Below the pieces are notes generated by a model. It saw nothing but the letters and a program-made list of their open reading frames with translations, searched no databases and was not told where the DNA came from. A program made the position numbers and the translations under genes. Shown here in pieces: positions 10,601 through 19,299 of a DNA stretch of 64,000 nt. Position 1 is the first letter of the stretch; each line of letters opens with the position of its first letter. The DNA is from Lepidonotus clava (taxonomy: Eukaryota; Annelida; Polychaeta; Phyllodocida; Polynoidae). The DNA is taken from the NCBI GenBank assembly GCA_936440205.1, contig OW387148.1, positions 12,889,961 through 12,953,960 on the forward strand, read 5' to 3'.

Positions 10601-12752
10601 ATCCAGAGTCAGTCATCTAGGGGAGGAGGGGGGGGGAGGTAACACCAACCCCTCTATGATAAAATTGAAAATAAATAAACAGATTTGTACAAATTAACAA
10701 ATGTAGATTTTTCACAAAGAAATCCATTCAATCTAAGGGGAGGTGGGGGCAACTGCCATTTGCCCCCCCCCCCCCATTTGCCCCCCCCCCAACCCGGAAA
10801 GGCGACCCATCAGCAACCAGCAAATGATGCATATTAGGGCACAAGATCATGGGAATATGAATCCTTCAGAAAATGTATCGTTCCTTAATGTGAAATCCTT
10901 ACAAAGTGAGTTTTACACAAATGTAATGCCCTTTCCAAATAAATCTTGAATTCAACTAAGCAGTTTCAATTACATCACACCATAGATAATATACCGGATA
11001 TGTTGCATTAATGATTAGAGAGGAACTTTGAATGCTAGATATTAGCCTGACTACTGCTCATGTTTGATAAACAAAAGGTTATTGTAGACACGGGGAAAGG
11101 CAGTGAGTCCTCCAACCACATCCACAGGACGTTAATGTGCCTGATGTTGCTTTACGTATACATTAGATGCCGGGGCAGGTTGGACCTAAATTTTAGACTT
11201 TCTTAGACTGTGTTAGGTAGATAGCTATGTTATACATTCTTGGTATTGCACTGAATAAAAAGAGGTTGGGACAGGTTCAAAGGTACTACTGTATTATCTG
11301 TGCCGACATTTTCCCTAAAACCACTCACTTGCGTTTAGGACGACACCATTATGTTTTAGTTATGTTTTTTTGGGGGAGTATTGGCCTACAGTTTATTTAG
11401 ATAAAATGGCTTTAATTTTGTGAATAAAACCATTTTACTCTACTAACATTAAAACAGCATTTCTTCAAATGGGTGGACCAGCAGAGCGACACGGTATTTC
11501 ATAAAAGAACTAGGGATGGGAATGGAAGGAAGCATTGACATATGCATGTGGCATAGTAATTCAAGTCTGAAGTTTGCATTTGTGATTTCAATGGAGTGTA
11601 TTCAATGAAACCCTCTTTGTCGTGAGGGCTAATGCAAAATACCACAGATATATTATTATGTTTCAAGAGGGTTTATAAAGTAGTGGAAATAATTTCTACA
11701 TGTGACTGCACATTGGACTAGTCACGAACCACGCCATATGCTGAATGGAAAACAAAACTGAAAGGTCTTCTTGGAAATGATTATATCTGTGAATAGTGTT
11801 AACTCCGCTGAAGATAAATGCGGCAGCTAAAGCATCGGATTGGTCATGCACTGCTATAACTACCCAGGCAAGAATTTGAGAAGGCTTTTCAGTTTCGTTT
11901 TCAATTCAGCATATGGTTTGGTTTCTGACTAGTCCAATGTGATTTTACACTTAGGAAGTAGTTCCACTGCTAAAGCATCAGATTTGTCACGCACTGCCAA
12001 CTACCCAGGCAGGAATGTAAGGTTATTATATTATAATAACCTAACAGTCAGGCAAGAATGTAAGGTTATTATATCATAATCATAGCACCATTAACTCTTC
12101 AAGATTCATAAATGGAATTGCTAATTGGTTGATTGCAAATTAATGTAAAATTAATTATCTCGCACTTGAAACATTCAGGGTGCTTAGGGAACTATGTGAC
12201 CTGGGATTATCGTACACGCCCAAGCAAGCATGTAACATTATCATAACCCTTCCAAAATGTTCTTTTTACTTCTGTTTTTGTTCTTGTTAAGTTATTTTTA
12301 TGGCACCAAAAGCATCTCTAGGACCTCTATTGCCATGTTTCTTTTATGTTATTGTAATACTCTGGTTTAGTTTGAAAAGGTTTGGGCATGCTTATAGAAA
12401 GGGGGGTAGCGTACCCATTTTTTTAAAAAGAATTTTAGGTATAAAAAGCTCAATGTGGCCACGAGAAAAAAACTAGGAAAAGAGTGTGTGTGTGTTGGGG
12501 GGGGGGGGGGGGAGTTCACAGTAACTGCTGCCTCTATAGCAGAGTCTTCAGGGATGGAAATATGACACATACACATCTACACAATGATACTTAAATTGAT
12601 AAAAGAATATGGAATAACATATATTTTCTCGGTATGTGTGCACTTACCGGCGCAGCGTAGCTGATGTAGTCGCCGACGGTCTGCGACAGTCGGTCGAGGC
12701 GAAGCGACAGATCGTCGATCTTCTGGTGGAGGTAGGCCGAGTCGGTCATCAT
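1..12752 (-). CDS. SLC6-family Na+-dependent transporter gene, 5' part (leader, TM1, TM2, start of TM3)
   Basis: Plasma-membrane symporter that would couple Na+ (and usually Cl-) gradients to uptake of a small amino acid or related solute. Four exons on the minus strand join in phase: 12648-12752 (phase 0 end), 5366-5555 (phase 1 end), 3910-4041 (phase 1 end) and 44 to the window edge. The protein contains the family hallmark [18 protein letters not shown], then [14 protein letters not shown] and [17 protein letters not shown]. The TM1 position that is Asp in monoamine transporters is Gly here (YAVGLGN), so the substrate class is amino-acid, GABA, glycine, proline, taurine or creatine-like rather than monoamine. 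Family members have 12 TM helices and about 600 residues, so most of the gene lies left of the window. Intron 1 is about 7 kb. The exact paralogue cannot be named. Confidence 0.9.
99..190 (-). pseudogene. Extra copy (b) of the SLC6 TM3 exon
   Basis: A 92-bp open copy with acceptor CAG at 191-193 in the same phase as copy a. It encodes [14 protein letters not shown] then [16 protein letters not shown]. After FAS the sequence runs into AT-rich DNA and the upstream intron of copy a without an obvious splice donor; the nearest GT is weak. Spacing to copy a is about 147 bp. It could be a dead duplicate, an alternative exon or an assembly duplication. Confidence 0.6.
237..680. mobile_element. MITE, Tc1/mariner-like TA target, family 1 (444 bp)
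   Basis: Imperfect terminal inverted repeats of about 30 bp start TGTGACCCCCCACCAC and end GTGTGGGGTCACA, flanked on both sides by TA. It sits between TM3 exon copies b and c, in sequence that is uninterrupted between copies a and b, so it inserted after those duplications. No coding capacity. A second 5' portion of the family lies at 37610-37900. Confidence 0.75.
695..786 (-). pseudogene. Extra copy (c) of the SLC6 TM3 exon
   Basis: A 92-bp open copy encoding [17 protein letters not shown] and then [13 protein letters not shown]. The acceptor is AAAG rather than ACAG. Several substitutions separate it from copies a and b, so it is an older duplicate. No good donor follows FAS; the first GT is at the start of the neighbouring MITE. 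Confidence 0.55.
800..2130. other. Intronic/intergenic stretch without recognised gene
   Basis: No coding exon or structural RNA is supported. At 1905-2060 there is a patch rich in the motif aacgcgaa/ttcgcg (imperfect inverted copies), probably a small decayed inverted-repeat element. Confidence 0.4.
2141..2200 (-). pseudogene. Truncated fourth copy (d) of the SLC6 TM3 exon
   Basis: Acceptor CAG at 2201-2203, then 60 bases encoding [19 protein letters not shown]. Similarity stops before the [10 protein letters not shown] part, so the copy lacks the 3' third of the exon and any donor. It is the most upstream TM3 copy in gene order. Confidence 0.55.
2280..2505. mobile_element. Short inverted-repeat element (MITE-like)
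   Basis: The left end (agccgtattccacatacc, then an attttg tract) is mirrored by the right end (caaaatcggtatttagaata then tagct) with mismatches. It resembles the termini of the element at 13977-14268, which also start with a TATTCCAC block. Confidence 0.45.
2734..2913. mobile_element. 180-bp MITE of the CCCAGCCAA family
   Basis: Ends ACCCAGCCA and TGGCTGGGT. The interior has inverted copies of acgttatnataatgttgcag and cattgctgcaa. Same terminal family as 47612-48256 and probably the insert at 41760-42057. Confidence 0.65.
3448..3860. repeat. Diverged tandem duplication (about 240 bp unit)
   Basis: 3448-3610 and 3690-3855 share blocks such as tttttgcttacntgagttt, ggatttacgrgastttt, gttatgaaa and aaacctccntarctac. 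It lies in the SLC6 intron between TM2 and TM3. No coding content. Confidence 0.55.
3910..4041 (-). CDS. SLC6 exon 3 (TM2)
   Basis: A 132-bp exon with acceptor TTTTCAG at 4042 onward and donor GTCAGT at 3904-3909. Joined to the phase-1 G of exon 2 it reads [18 protein letters not shown], then [20 protein letters not shown] and KMARLFKG. This is the conserved TM2 and following loop of SLC6 transporters (ELSLGQY motif). Phases at both ends match the neighbours. It is the only intact TM2 copy; three decayed 5' halves lie just upstream in gene order. Confidence 0.9.
4172..4223 (-). pseudogene. Partial copy of the SLC6 TM2 exon (5' half plus acceptor)
   Basis: Acceptor TTTGCAG precedes sequence reading [17 protein letters not shown], an altered form of [16 protein letters not shown]. 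The flanking intron is also similar to that before the intact exon, so this is a genomic tandem copy. Similarity ends after GMP; no donor. Confidence 0.6.
4327..4352 (-). pseudogene. Short decayed copy of the SLC6 TM2 exon start
   Basis: Acceptor-like CTTTACCACAG followed by bases reading VFIILSILM, matching the spacing and part of the sequence of the TM2 exon start. Only about 26 bp are recognisable. Confidence 0.35.
4413..4468 (-). pseudogene. Decayed copy of the SLC6 TM2 exon (5' half)
   Basis: Reads [19 protein letters not shown], aligned with [18 protein letters not shown] of the intact exon. The acceptor is no longer clear. With the two copies at 4172 and 4327 it makes a short series of 5'-half copies spaced roughly 120 bp. 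Confidence 0.5.
4571..5365 (-). repeat. Tandem array of a 134-135 bp unit containing the TM1 exon 3' end and its splice donor
   Basis: The donor block ctcacc (GGTGAG on the minus strand) recurs at 4689, 4824, 4958, 5092, 5226 and 5361: a period of 134-135 bp with the intact exon as the last member. A degenerate copy is at about 4571-4616. Each unit carries about 46 exon bases reading [15 protein letters not shown], a full donor, and about 88 intron bases. Similarity to the exon begins abruptly at the GNV codons, so the extra units have no acceptor. The array units use AAC for the Asn codon where the intact exon has AAT. No spacer diversity of a CRISPR kind. Confidence 0.9.
5366..5555 (-). CDS. 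SLC6 exon 2 (N-terminal tail and TM1)
   Basis: A 190-bp exon with acceptor TTTTCAG at 5556 onward and donor GTGAGT at 5360-5365. It begins [20 protein letters not shown], an acidic cytosolic tail, then [20 protein letters not shown] and [16 protein letters not shown]. RGxW is the usual cytosolic gate motif and the unwound TM1 segment carries Na+-site residues (AVGLGN). An internal Met (MSTDF) could be a start, but the open frame continues upstream into a good acceptor, and a phase-0 leader exon exists at 12648-12752. Confidence 0.92.
5812..5890 (+). repeat. Fragment of the GTGATRAAATAAAG repeat family
   Basis: Shares the order gggtgataaaataaag, then rgggtcntcctcag, ggccataca and acccatgg with 27186-27343 and (reverse) 40265-40425. 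At the other two sites the family forms a hairpin; here only one arm is clear, ending in a poly-C tract. Confidence 0.45.
6345..7143. repeat. Diverged tandem duplication of about 400 bp in SLC6 intron 1
   Basis: 6345-6745 and 6746-7143 align over their length: gagagtgnctttttTCA, caaattttgggaacat, ttgcattttcgccatgct and atttatcata recur in order. High divergence suggests an old duplication. No ORF is shared. Confidence 0.6.
7570..7665. repeat. Compound microsatellite (GACA)n-(TA)n-(GGTA)n
   Basis: Runs of gaca/agac, then about 17 TA units (7610-7644), then gcaggtaggtagata. Confidence 0.9.
7670..8590. other. No gene; TE scraps and TG-rich low-complexity DNA
   Basis: 8055-8110 has a tggcggatctaaggggg end followed by a poly-C tract, the kind of terminus seen on hAT-like fragments (another lies inverted at 17040-17175). 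8280-8440 is imperfect (TG)n and its translations are low complexity. A gaccttgtgcaga MITE terminus starts near 8184. Confidence 0.5.
8598..8959. mobile_element. MITE candidate with 15-bp inverted ends
   Basis: Starts TGTGAAGCCCCATTC and ends AAATGGGGCTTTACA. It contains a (TA)n tract near 8658 and repeated gcgacaaaatgatc. No coding content. Confidence 0.5.
9000..9635. repeat. Large inverted repeat (arms about 155 bp, loop about 310 bp)
   Basis: 9005-9155 is matched in reverse complement by 9470-9635: ttatgaggtatatttaac, agatatactaagaaac and gaagccaaggtttaactcc recur inverted. Probably a foldback-type non-autonomous element. Confidence 0.7.
9640..11540. other. No gene recognised; repeats and poly-G/C tracts
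   Basis: 9990-10085 is similar to 19695-19800 (agcatgcatcctgat, then ggctaac and agctatctntggt), a dispersed unclassified repeat. Poly-G/C runs at about 10284, 10629 and 10765-10795. Nothing else seen. Confidence 0.5.
11545..12200. repeat. Unclassified dispersed repeat, copy 1 (about 650 bp)
   Basis: Shares ordered blocks with 25197-25990: ttcaagtctgaa, tgagggctaatgcaaaat, agtggaaataatttctaca, gaaaggtcttcttg, and tgaatagtgttaa. This copy is uninterrupted where the other carries a SINE. No ORF. Confidence 0.65.
12648..12752 (-). CDS. Probable SLC6 leader exon (first 35 codons)
   Basis: Begins ATGATG in a favourable context (GCC before ATG), with an in-frame stop shortly upstream, and encodes [20 protein letters not shown] then [15 protein letters not shown]. 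It ends at a strong donor GTAAGT in phase 0, exactly the phase needed by the KFAKRK exon at 5555. The heptad-like [17 protein letters not shown] could form a short coiled coil. High GC and regular codon use contrast with the AT-rich flanks. The link to SLC6 is inferred from strand, phase and the lack of another gene between them. Confidence 0.7.
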
Positions 12753-12759
12753 GGCGGTA

Positions 12760-13970
12760 GTATACTGCTCCCGTCTACAGGTAGTATACTACCCCTCACA
12801 CCCGGGGGTTGGGGGTCTCAGTGGGTGGGCTCTGCAATAGGCAAACAGATAATGCCATCAACAAAAGTACAACATATAAAAAAGGATACGTTCATGTAAG
12901 TATGAATGCATAGATTCATTGTAGCATTTGTTGGAATTACACAATCATATAATAAAGATTTTCATCAATCAGCATATAAACGTATATCAGTACATCAAAT
13001 ATGGAGACATTAGTGATATTACATGTGTCAATAATATAAACATGCCCGAAGACTCAAGTACTTGCTGGATAACTAGGACAAGCAGTCTAAAAGGCACTTG
13101 TACAATGACTTAATGTTCATAATGACAGTCATAGAACACGCATCAGGTTGCTATTTTGGGCATGTAACGGTGACGGTGGTGGCTGTCATTTGGCTGGCAG
13201 ATTCAAGAAACCATTATCTAATTTAATCCTGTTGTTTTTGGATTAGTGTACATGCAGTCACTGGGTGGTTGGCTGTCCACTAATCCCCTATCATAACATT
13301 AAACTTCGGCCAATTGCCATTCACTTTGCCCAGGAAGCTAAATATATACATGTATCCCTCCCTTCTAATAGATCTCTAGGGTTCATCTACCTCCATTTCT
13401 AGCTTATTCCTATTATTATATTCACCAGTTTGTAACTTGGAGGCAGCTAAGTAAATATCCCTCTCGTATGATCCCCCAGAATTGTACCAGAGTACAAGTC
13501 ATACTGCAGGGGTTGAGGTCATCCACCCACGGGTTGACTACAGGCCTTACTGAGGTGGGACCGGATCTCTGGGTCTGTGGTCACCGGCAGGTACAAGAGG
13601 GTTATAAGGATGTCCTTATTATCAAAGAGACCGGTCCGTGGGAAGGGCAACGAGGCATGGTATTATGAACTATCAGATGTAACAAAGAAAACATTTCAAA
13701 AGAGGTTTTCAAGGAATGTTTGAGAAAATTCTTCAACTTTTTTCGGAGCTCAAGAAAATCTAAGTACTAATTTGTTTTTTTAGGACTTCCTTTAAAATAC
13801 CCTCCAGGTAAAGGCTGTTACTACCCTGTACATATATAAGCCTTTTTTTCCTTTTGTTTAGGGGGGGGGGGTAGGGTTGGAACATCCCCCTTCAATTCTA
13901 CCCATTTTCAGATATAGAATTATCACCTTGACATGTTGATAATCATAGGTACTCAAAACTGAACCAATTA
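12760..13970. other. Upstream of the SLC6 leader exon; no gene recognised
   Basis: Would include the SLC6 promoter, but I see no clear TATA box. 13330-13395 resembles 28850-28915 (tctaatagatctctag), a dispersed scrap. A poly-G run lies at about 13860. Confidence 0.35.
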
Positions 13971-13976
13971 TAATCT

Positions 13977-14268
13977 AAGGCTATATTCCACCTGCTGAAA
14001 GTATGCGCCACTGATGATGAGCATCTCCATGGTACCGTTCCATATCGGGATCATCTACTTTCAGCACAAAATGTGTTAAAAGTGTGCTGAAAGAGCGTTT
14101 TGCTAATTTTAATTGTAAAATTGGCTGCTGATAAATAATCGGCAGGAAATAATTACCAATATGCTGGTAAGTTCTATTGGGAATGCCCTCAATCTTATAT
14201 CGGTAGTGCCAAAGGTATATCAGCTGCAAATCGGGAGTGCACTTTTGGAATGTGGAATATGGCCTTTA
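13977..14268. mobile_element. MITE with AAGGCYATATTCCAC ends
   Basis: Starts taaggctatattccac and ends gtggaatatggccttta. About 290 bp, no coding content. Confidence 0.65.
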
Positions 14269-14737
14269 GGTAAAAAGGCTACAACGAGTAAATGGTTTGA
14301 GATGTAAGTCATCGTATGACGTCATCAAGTTGGGAATTCCCATTTAAAAAGAACATAGAATCCTGGATCAATGATTATTCTAGATAATTATAAACACAAG
14401 AAGAAACACTTTTTGAGGAAAAGACAAAAGTACATGTATTACAAAATAGAAACTATTTAAGAAACCAAGAGTCCATTTCACAGTTTGTGCTCTTTCAGTA
14501 TTTTATTATACTTTAGAATAATTATGTTACTATGTAAAATCTTTCCTTTAACTGACTCTTGGGTCAGCCACTCTTGCTATTTATCACTATTCGTTCATGT
14601 GTATGCAATGATCAACTTGGATGGATGCTCAGATGTTTTTGTGTTCTTGGCCTATCGTGAACATTATATATAGGCCTTCCATTAAAGAAGTTTCCACTTT
14701 TTATGCGTCCACATTTAGGCCACATAAGTATATATAC

Positions 14738-14869
14738 AGTTGTCCTCACAATGTTGCAGCAGAACATTATGAAATTGGTTGTAGCAACGTTGTCACAATG
14801 TTTTCCCTCCAATGTTGTAGAAAGGTTATGTTGTACAACGTTGTCTGAACGTAGGGTGTTTGCTGGGCC
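14738..14869. mobile_element. Right end of an AACGTT-rich element (CCCAGCAAAC ends)
   Basis: Nearly identical to 15720-15852, ending gtgtttgctggg. It abuts the CCCAGCTAAC start of the next element directly. Confidence 0.6.
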
Positions 14870-15852
14870 CAGCTAACAATTTCACGTTGTTACAACGTTG
14901 CCACAACGTTGCACTTTGGTTGTAACAACGTTGTAAATTTACGTTGTCACAACGTAAAAATGTGGACTCCCAGAAAGGTTGCAGCAACGTTGTGCACAAC
15001 GTTATATTGTTACCAATTTACAACCTTTTTACAACTTTGACATATTTTTTGGGTATACCAAAATCTTTCATAAAAACGCATGTTATAGTTGATATTCAGG
15101 TATTTTATCATGTTTATTAAAAAGATACCAACCCCATTCTTGACCAAATGGACATGTAAATTTTATCATAAAAGTTTTTGTACATAAATAAATATTATAC
15201 ATATAATATTAAAACCCAGCTTTATTCACGATCACCTAACATCGTTTCCAGAGTGTATTTACACCAAGAAAAGCAACCTTAATGGAAAGGTCATGTCAGG
15301 TTCATGACCAGTTGCATTTACAATTATTCCCTTAATTCTAGAGCGAGTCTATCATGTTAAGGACTTGTGAAAAAGGTGTGTAACCTCAATAATTGTTTAA
15401 ATTCTACTCCCAGCAATAGGGTTTTATTACAGCTTTAAAAGGAATATAATGACCTTATTCAGAACAATTTACTGATTCATTGTAATTGAATATTATTCAT
15501 TTGCATTATTCCAAAATTACTTATTTCAAAAACGTTTTTGGAATATGAAACATTTTAAACAGTGGTGCCACCTGCATGTTGTTTTTAGGTTATTTCACAA
15601 CGTTGCTGCAACGTTGTGAAAGAAACGTTGTGATCACAACGTTTTTACAACTTTATTTCACAACGTTGCTGCAATGTTGTGAAAAAACGTTGTCCTCACA
15701 ACGTTTTTACAACTTTATTTCCCAACGTTGTTGCAATGTTGCAGCAGAACATTATGAAATTGGTTGTAGCAACGTTGTCACAATGTTTTCCCTCCAATGT
15801 TGTAGAAAGGTTATGTTGTACAACGTTGTCTGAACGTAGTGTGTTTGCTGGG
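14870..15852. mobile_element. AACGTT-rich non-autonomous DNA element (983 bp)
   Basis: Ends CCCAGCTAAC and GTTTGCTGGG. Both termini are built from short alternating copies of caacgttg (for example ttacaacgttgccacaacg and cacaacgttgctgcaacg), making many small self-complementary pieces. The 500-bp core is AT-rich with no ORF. Confidence 0.65.
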
Positions 15853-15959
15853 ATATACTCGGAATGTATGCAAGTGTTTCCAAGATTGCTGGCCCAGTCT
15901 GTGTTACATTTCACAGATGGTTGACTCACGTAGAACCAGGCAGAGAGAAGTATATCTAA

Positions 15960-17035
15960 TTTAAGCCATGGTTCCACTGCCCGACAGTTGAGTTGTATTG
16001 GGTTGAGTTGGCTTCAATCTCAAGTGGAACTGGGAATACCCATTGGCTATGACTGATCCATTGGGTCATGCATGTTGAGAAGTTGAAGATGTATGACTCA
16101 ATTGTTAGGTCTTAGGGGTTGTGCATGCGCAGTAGCTTAGGACATGATTGACTTTTTCCGTCAGATAAAACAATCGAGTCATAGCCTAAGGCACTGTAGA
16201 GCCACAGCTCCACTGAACTACTGTACTCAAATCAACGTCAACACAGCTGTTTAGGCGTGTCTCTATGTACATGGCGACTAAACCATGACGATTAATGTTG
16301 GTTGCCTGCCAATTAAGTAGTTAGTATGTTGTCGGACGACTAGTTAGTCGCCGGTGAAAAGAAAAGAGAGTTAATCACCATGTTGGGATGTTCTTCCCAT
16401 CAAACTGCTGGCGACTAGGAGTAATATTAGTCATCCTGTCAAGCGATTAACTGCACTAATAGCCGGCGACTAGAGAAAAATATTAAACATGTCAAATATT
16501 TTGCCCCAAAACAACGGCGACTAGTGGTTTAATCATCAGACACCAAGTCGTCGGGCGACCAAACCGCTGAAAATCACATTGGTCGCCGTCATTTTTTTCA
16601 AAGTAGTCGCCATGTGGAGATCATACAGGCTTTAAGCCGTGTCTCCACAGGGCGATGAACCCATGGCAATAGAGGTATGTCACGGGGCAACAATTGTTAA
16701 CCCTTTCAATCAAAGGCAACAAGTGCTTGTTTGAAGTCTTGGTCACTGTGTTTTAAAAGGATTAAGTTTGTTGCTGGGTGACAGGCACTTTTTCATTGAG
16801 ACGTAAGTTTAGCAAAGGAACTCAACCATGACATAGAAGGCAACTAGATTGTCGTAGCATAAAGGCTATATGGTACATTATATAGTCTTATCTACTGCAC
16901 ACCCCTAACACCCAACTTTTCAGTCATACATCTTCAACATCCCAAGATGCATGACCCAACGAATCAGTCATAGCTGGTAGGTTCGACTGCAGTCGTAATC
17001 CCAGTTCCAAGTTCAAATAAACTCCACTGAAAGAT
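15960..17035. repeat. 1.07-kb inverted-repeat structure enclosing other elements
   Basis: 15965-16150 (gttccactg, gggtcatgcatgttgagaag, ttaggggttgtgcatgcgcagta) matches 16880-17030 in reverse. The interior holds elements with GTGTCTCCACNNGGCGA termini. Confidence 0.55.
16250..16640. mobile_element. MITE of the GTGTCTCCACNTGGCGAC family
   Basis: Left end ggcgtgtctctatgtacatg then gcgactaaac; right end gtagtcgccatgtggagatc. Repeated ggcgactag/ctagtcgcc motifs inside. Nested in the 15960-17035 inverted repeat; a second head of the family begins at about 16632. Confidence 0.5.
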
Positions 17036-17179
17036 TTAGAGGGGAGTGTCGGGATGCGCACCCCCACTTTTTTGGGCAAATTTAATTTGTCTAATGTACA
17101 ATTCTGAAAATCAAAGGGCGCACCACCCTTTTTATTAGCATGCCCCTATCTTGTCAAAAAGATTGATCCGCCACTGAAC

Positions 17180-17700
17180 TCAACTCGGCCATCGGACAGT
17201 GAAGCCGGGGCATGAAGTTTTCTGGTTCCTGCCCCCATTCAGCAGGCCTCCACCCACAGATATGTGTGACAACCACGAATAGGACATGGACTGAGACGGT
17301 TCACCAACTGCAAAGGACTAGTTTTTTATAGCTCCAGCTACAAAAAAATACTGAACGTAATGGTAGGGTCGATGTTGTTCAGGTAAACAAGTAATATAAC
17401 AGCCAGGTGTATGGAGCTTTAGCGGATAAGAGAAGGGAGAGTTTGGATCATAATGCCACGCTAGTTTACCTTGAAATGGGCTCAATTTACATTCACGAAA
17501 GAGAATGCAGTAATTTGATAGCTACAATGCCTGGTATTCCTTGTACTCATCAGTCTCACTTGCAAATTGCCTTTCATTGCATTTTGCTTTTTCTTTGGCA
17601 GCAACAGCAATTTCTGGTGTAAAGGTATTGTGTATAGTTTGAAGGCATGGCATTTATGGCATGGCAAATTAAAATTTATTTAATTTCTTATTTCCTGGTG
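17180..17700. other. No feature recognised
   Basis: Between the hAT-like scrap at 17040-17175 and the next MITE I see no gene, RNA or repeat. Confidence 0.4.
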
Positions 17701-17707
17701 CAATCCT

Positions 17708-18115
17708 GGCCAGGCCTTAAAGACTGGTCCCTACTTGAGCAATTAGTGTTTTCTTAGTTGCTGGAGACAAGAGTTAGTTAGTAGCCTGACGATCAACTAA
17801 ACAGTGGCACTGTGATGGCCGTTGACTAAACAACTAATCACCATGGGATTGTACTGAAATATTTAACATGTTTAATGCTCCCAAGGTTGCCAGCAATTAG
17901 TGCACTTAATTGCTGGGCTAGGCAATTAATATTAATATGTCCTCTAATCATCTACAGTTTGATGGCAAGAGCGTCCCAATTTGGAGATATATGTTTTAGT
18001 CACCAAGCGACTAGTAAGTCGCCCGGTAACTAGTTATTTTGTCATGGTCACTGCTTAAAATGACTTATACCCACAAGTCACGAGCTTTTGTCGCCCAGGT
18101 GGGGACACGACTTTA
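17708..18115. mobile_element. Second MITE of the GTGTCYCCAC family
   Basis: Right end ttgtcgcccaggtggggaca is the family terminus. The interior shares aactaatcaccatggga and aatatttaacatgt with 16380-16495. Confidence 0.5.
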
Positions 18116-18120
18116 GATGG

Positions 18121-18705
18121 ATTCTTATTCCCCCTTGGGTACAGAAAGGGCAAACCTTTTCTAAGAGGCACATAATGAGGCATGATTTGAAGCCCTGAAC
18201 TACATGATCATTAAACCGTGTGCCCTCCACCCTTAAACATATAGGCTCTCACGAGGTACATTGGCTCTGTCCCAAAACACACAGTATAGACCTTTACTAT
18301 GTGCTCGGTCTTTGAACCCTTCCTATTAACCATGGCGCCCCCCCCCCCCCCCCCCCCCCCTAGCAAAAATATGAACCCTGGTGAGGGGAGTGCTGTCCAG
18401 TTCACTCTGCAGCACTGACCACTAGGCCTGGTGCAGAGTAAGTTGAGAATTGGTGCCCACTCAGGTGGTCAAGTGTCTGTAACTATAATTGTAATAGGGA
18501 GAGAGGTAAATATGGTATAGTGGAATATAGCCTATATTCCCCCTTGGGTACAGAAAGGGCAAACCTTCTCTAAGAGACACATAATTAGGTACATGCATGA
18601 TTTGAAACCTTGATCTACATGGTCATTAAACCGTGTATCCTCCACCCTTAAACATATATGCTCTCACCGGAAACATTGGCTCTGTCCCGAAACACACAGT
18701 ACCCT
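18121..18705. repeat. Pair of direct repeats of about 180 bp
   Basis: 18121-18300 and 18534-18705 are close copies (cccccttgggtacagaaagg, then cataaacatata and ctctgtcccraaacacacag). A 25-base poly-C tract lies at 18336-18360. Confidence 0.7.
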
Positions 18706-18729
18706 TCTCACCACCCTCCACAGTGCAGA

Positions 18730-19295
18730 CCTGCTGTGTCACAGACCAAGGTGAGGGGAGTCCTCTCACTGGATCACTGCCCTGCATATAGGCTAACAGT
18801 GGGACCATTTAGAACTTTTTTTCTATATCTGACAAATTAAATACACTAACAAGAAAGCAAATTTGCCATTTTTAGCACTCATATTAGCATGCACAAAGTT
18901 TTTTGTCCCTTGCTACAAGTAACCTGATATTATAATAGGATATGTAGTTTAGGTACATTAAAGAATCCTATGAGTTTTGCTAGCCTTTTATTTGGAAGGA
19001 GGTCAACTCTTAAAACACGTTAATTGCAGGTACTTGCCAAGAGGACCTGTTATGGAGCTCAGTCACCACAGCTTCAATTACCCTATCTCCCCCTGCCCTC
19101 CCATATTCATATGCCACACACTACTAATAGGCGCATGTACTTGACCACCTGAGTAGGTACCAATTGTCACTTGGTTCTGCACCAAGCCTAGTGGCCAGTG
19201 TTGCAGACTGAACTGGACAGCACTACCCTCACCAGGGTTCATATTGTACTCATGAAGGGGTGCCACCTTTAAAGAGAAGGGTGTATACTTTGGTC
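18730..19295. repeat. 550-bp dispersed repeat, copy 1
   Basis: Collinear with 21330-21880: cagaccaaggtg, accanttagaactttttnt, aggtacattaa, agtcaccacagct, and ttcagggttcatattgtact-like ends with caccctcaccagggttcat. No coding content. Confidence 0.7.
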
Positions 19296-19299
19296 ACCC

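Noticed and set aside
15576-15977. Overlapping short proteins on both strands
   Set aside because: They translate the caacgttg repeats of the AACGTT-rich element; the same peptide ending recurs in the other copy at 14738-14869.
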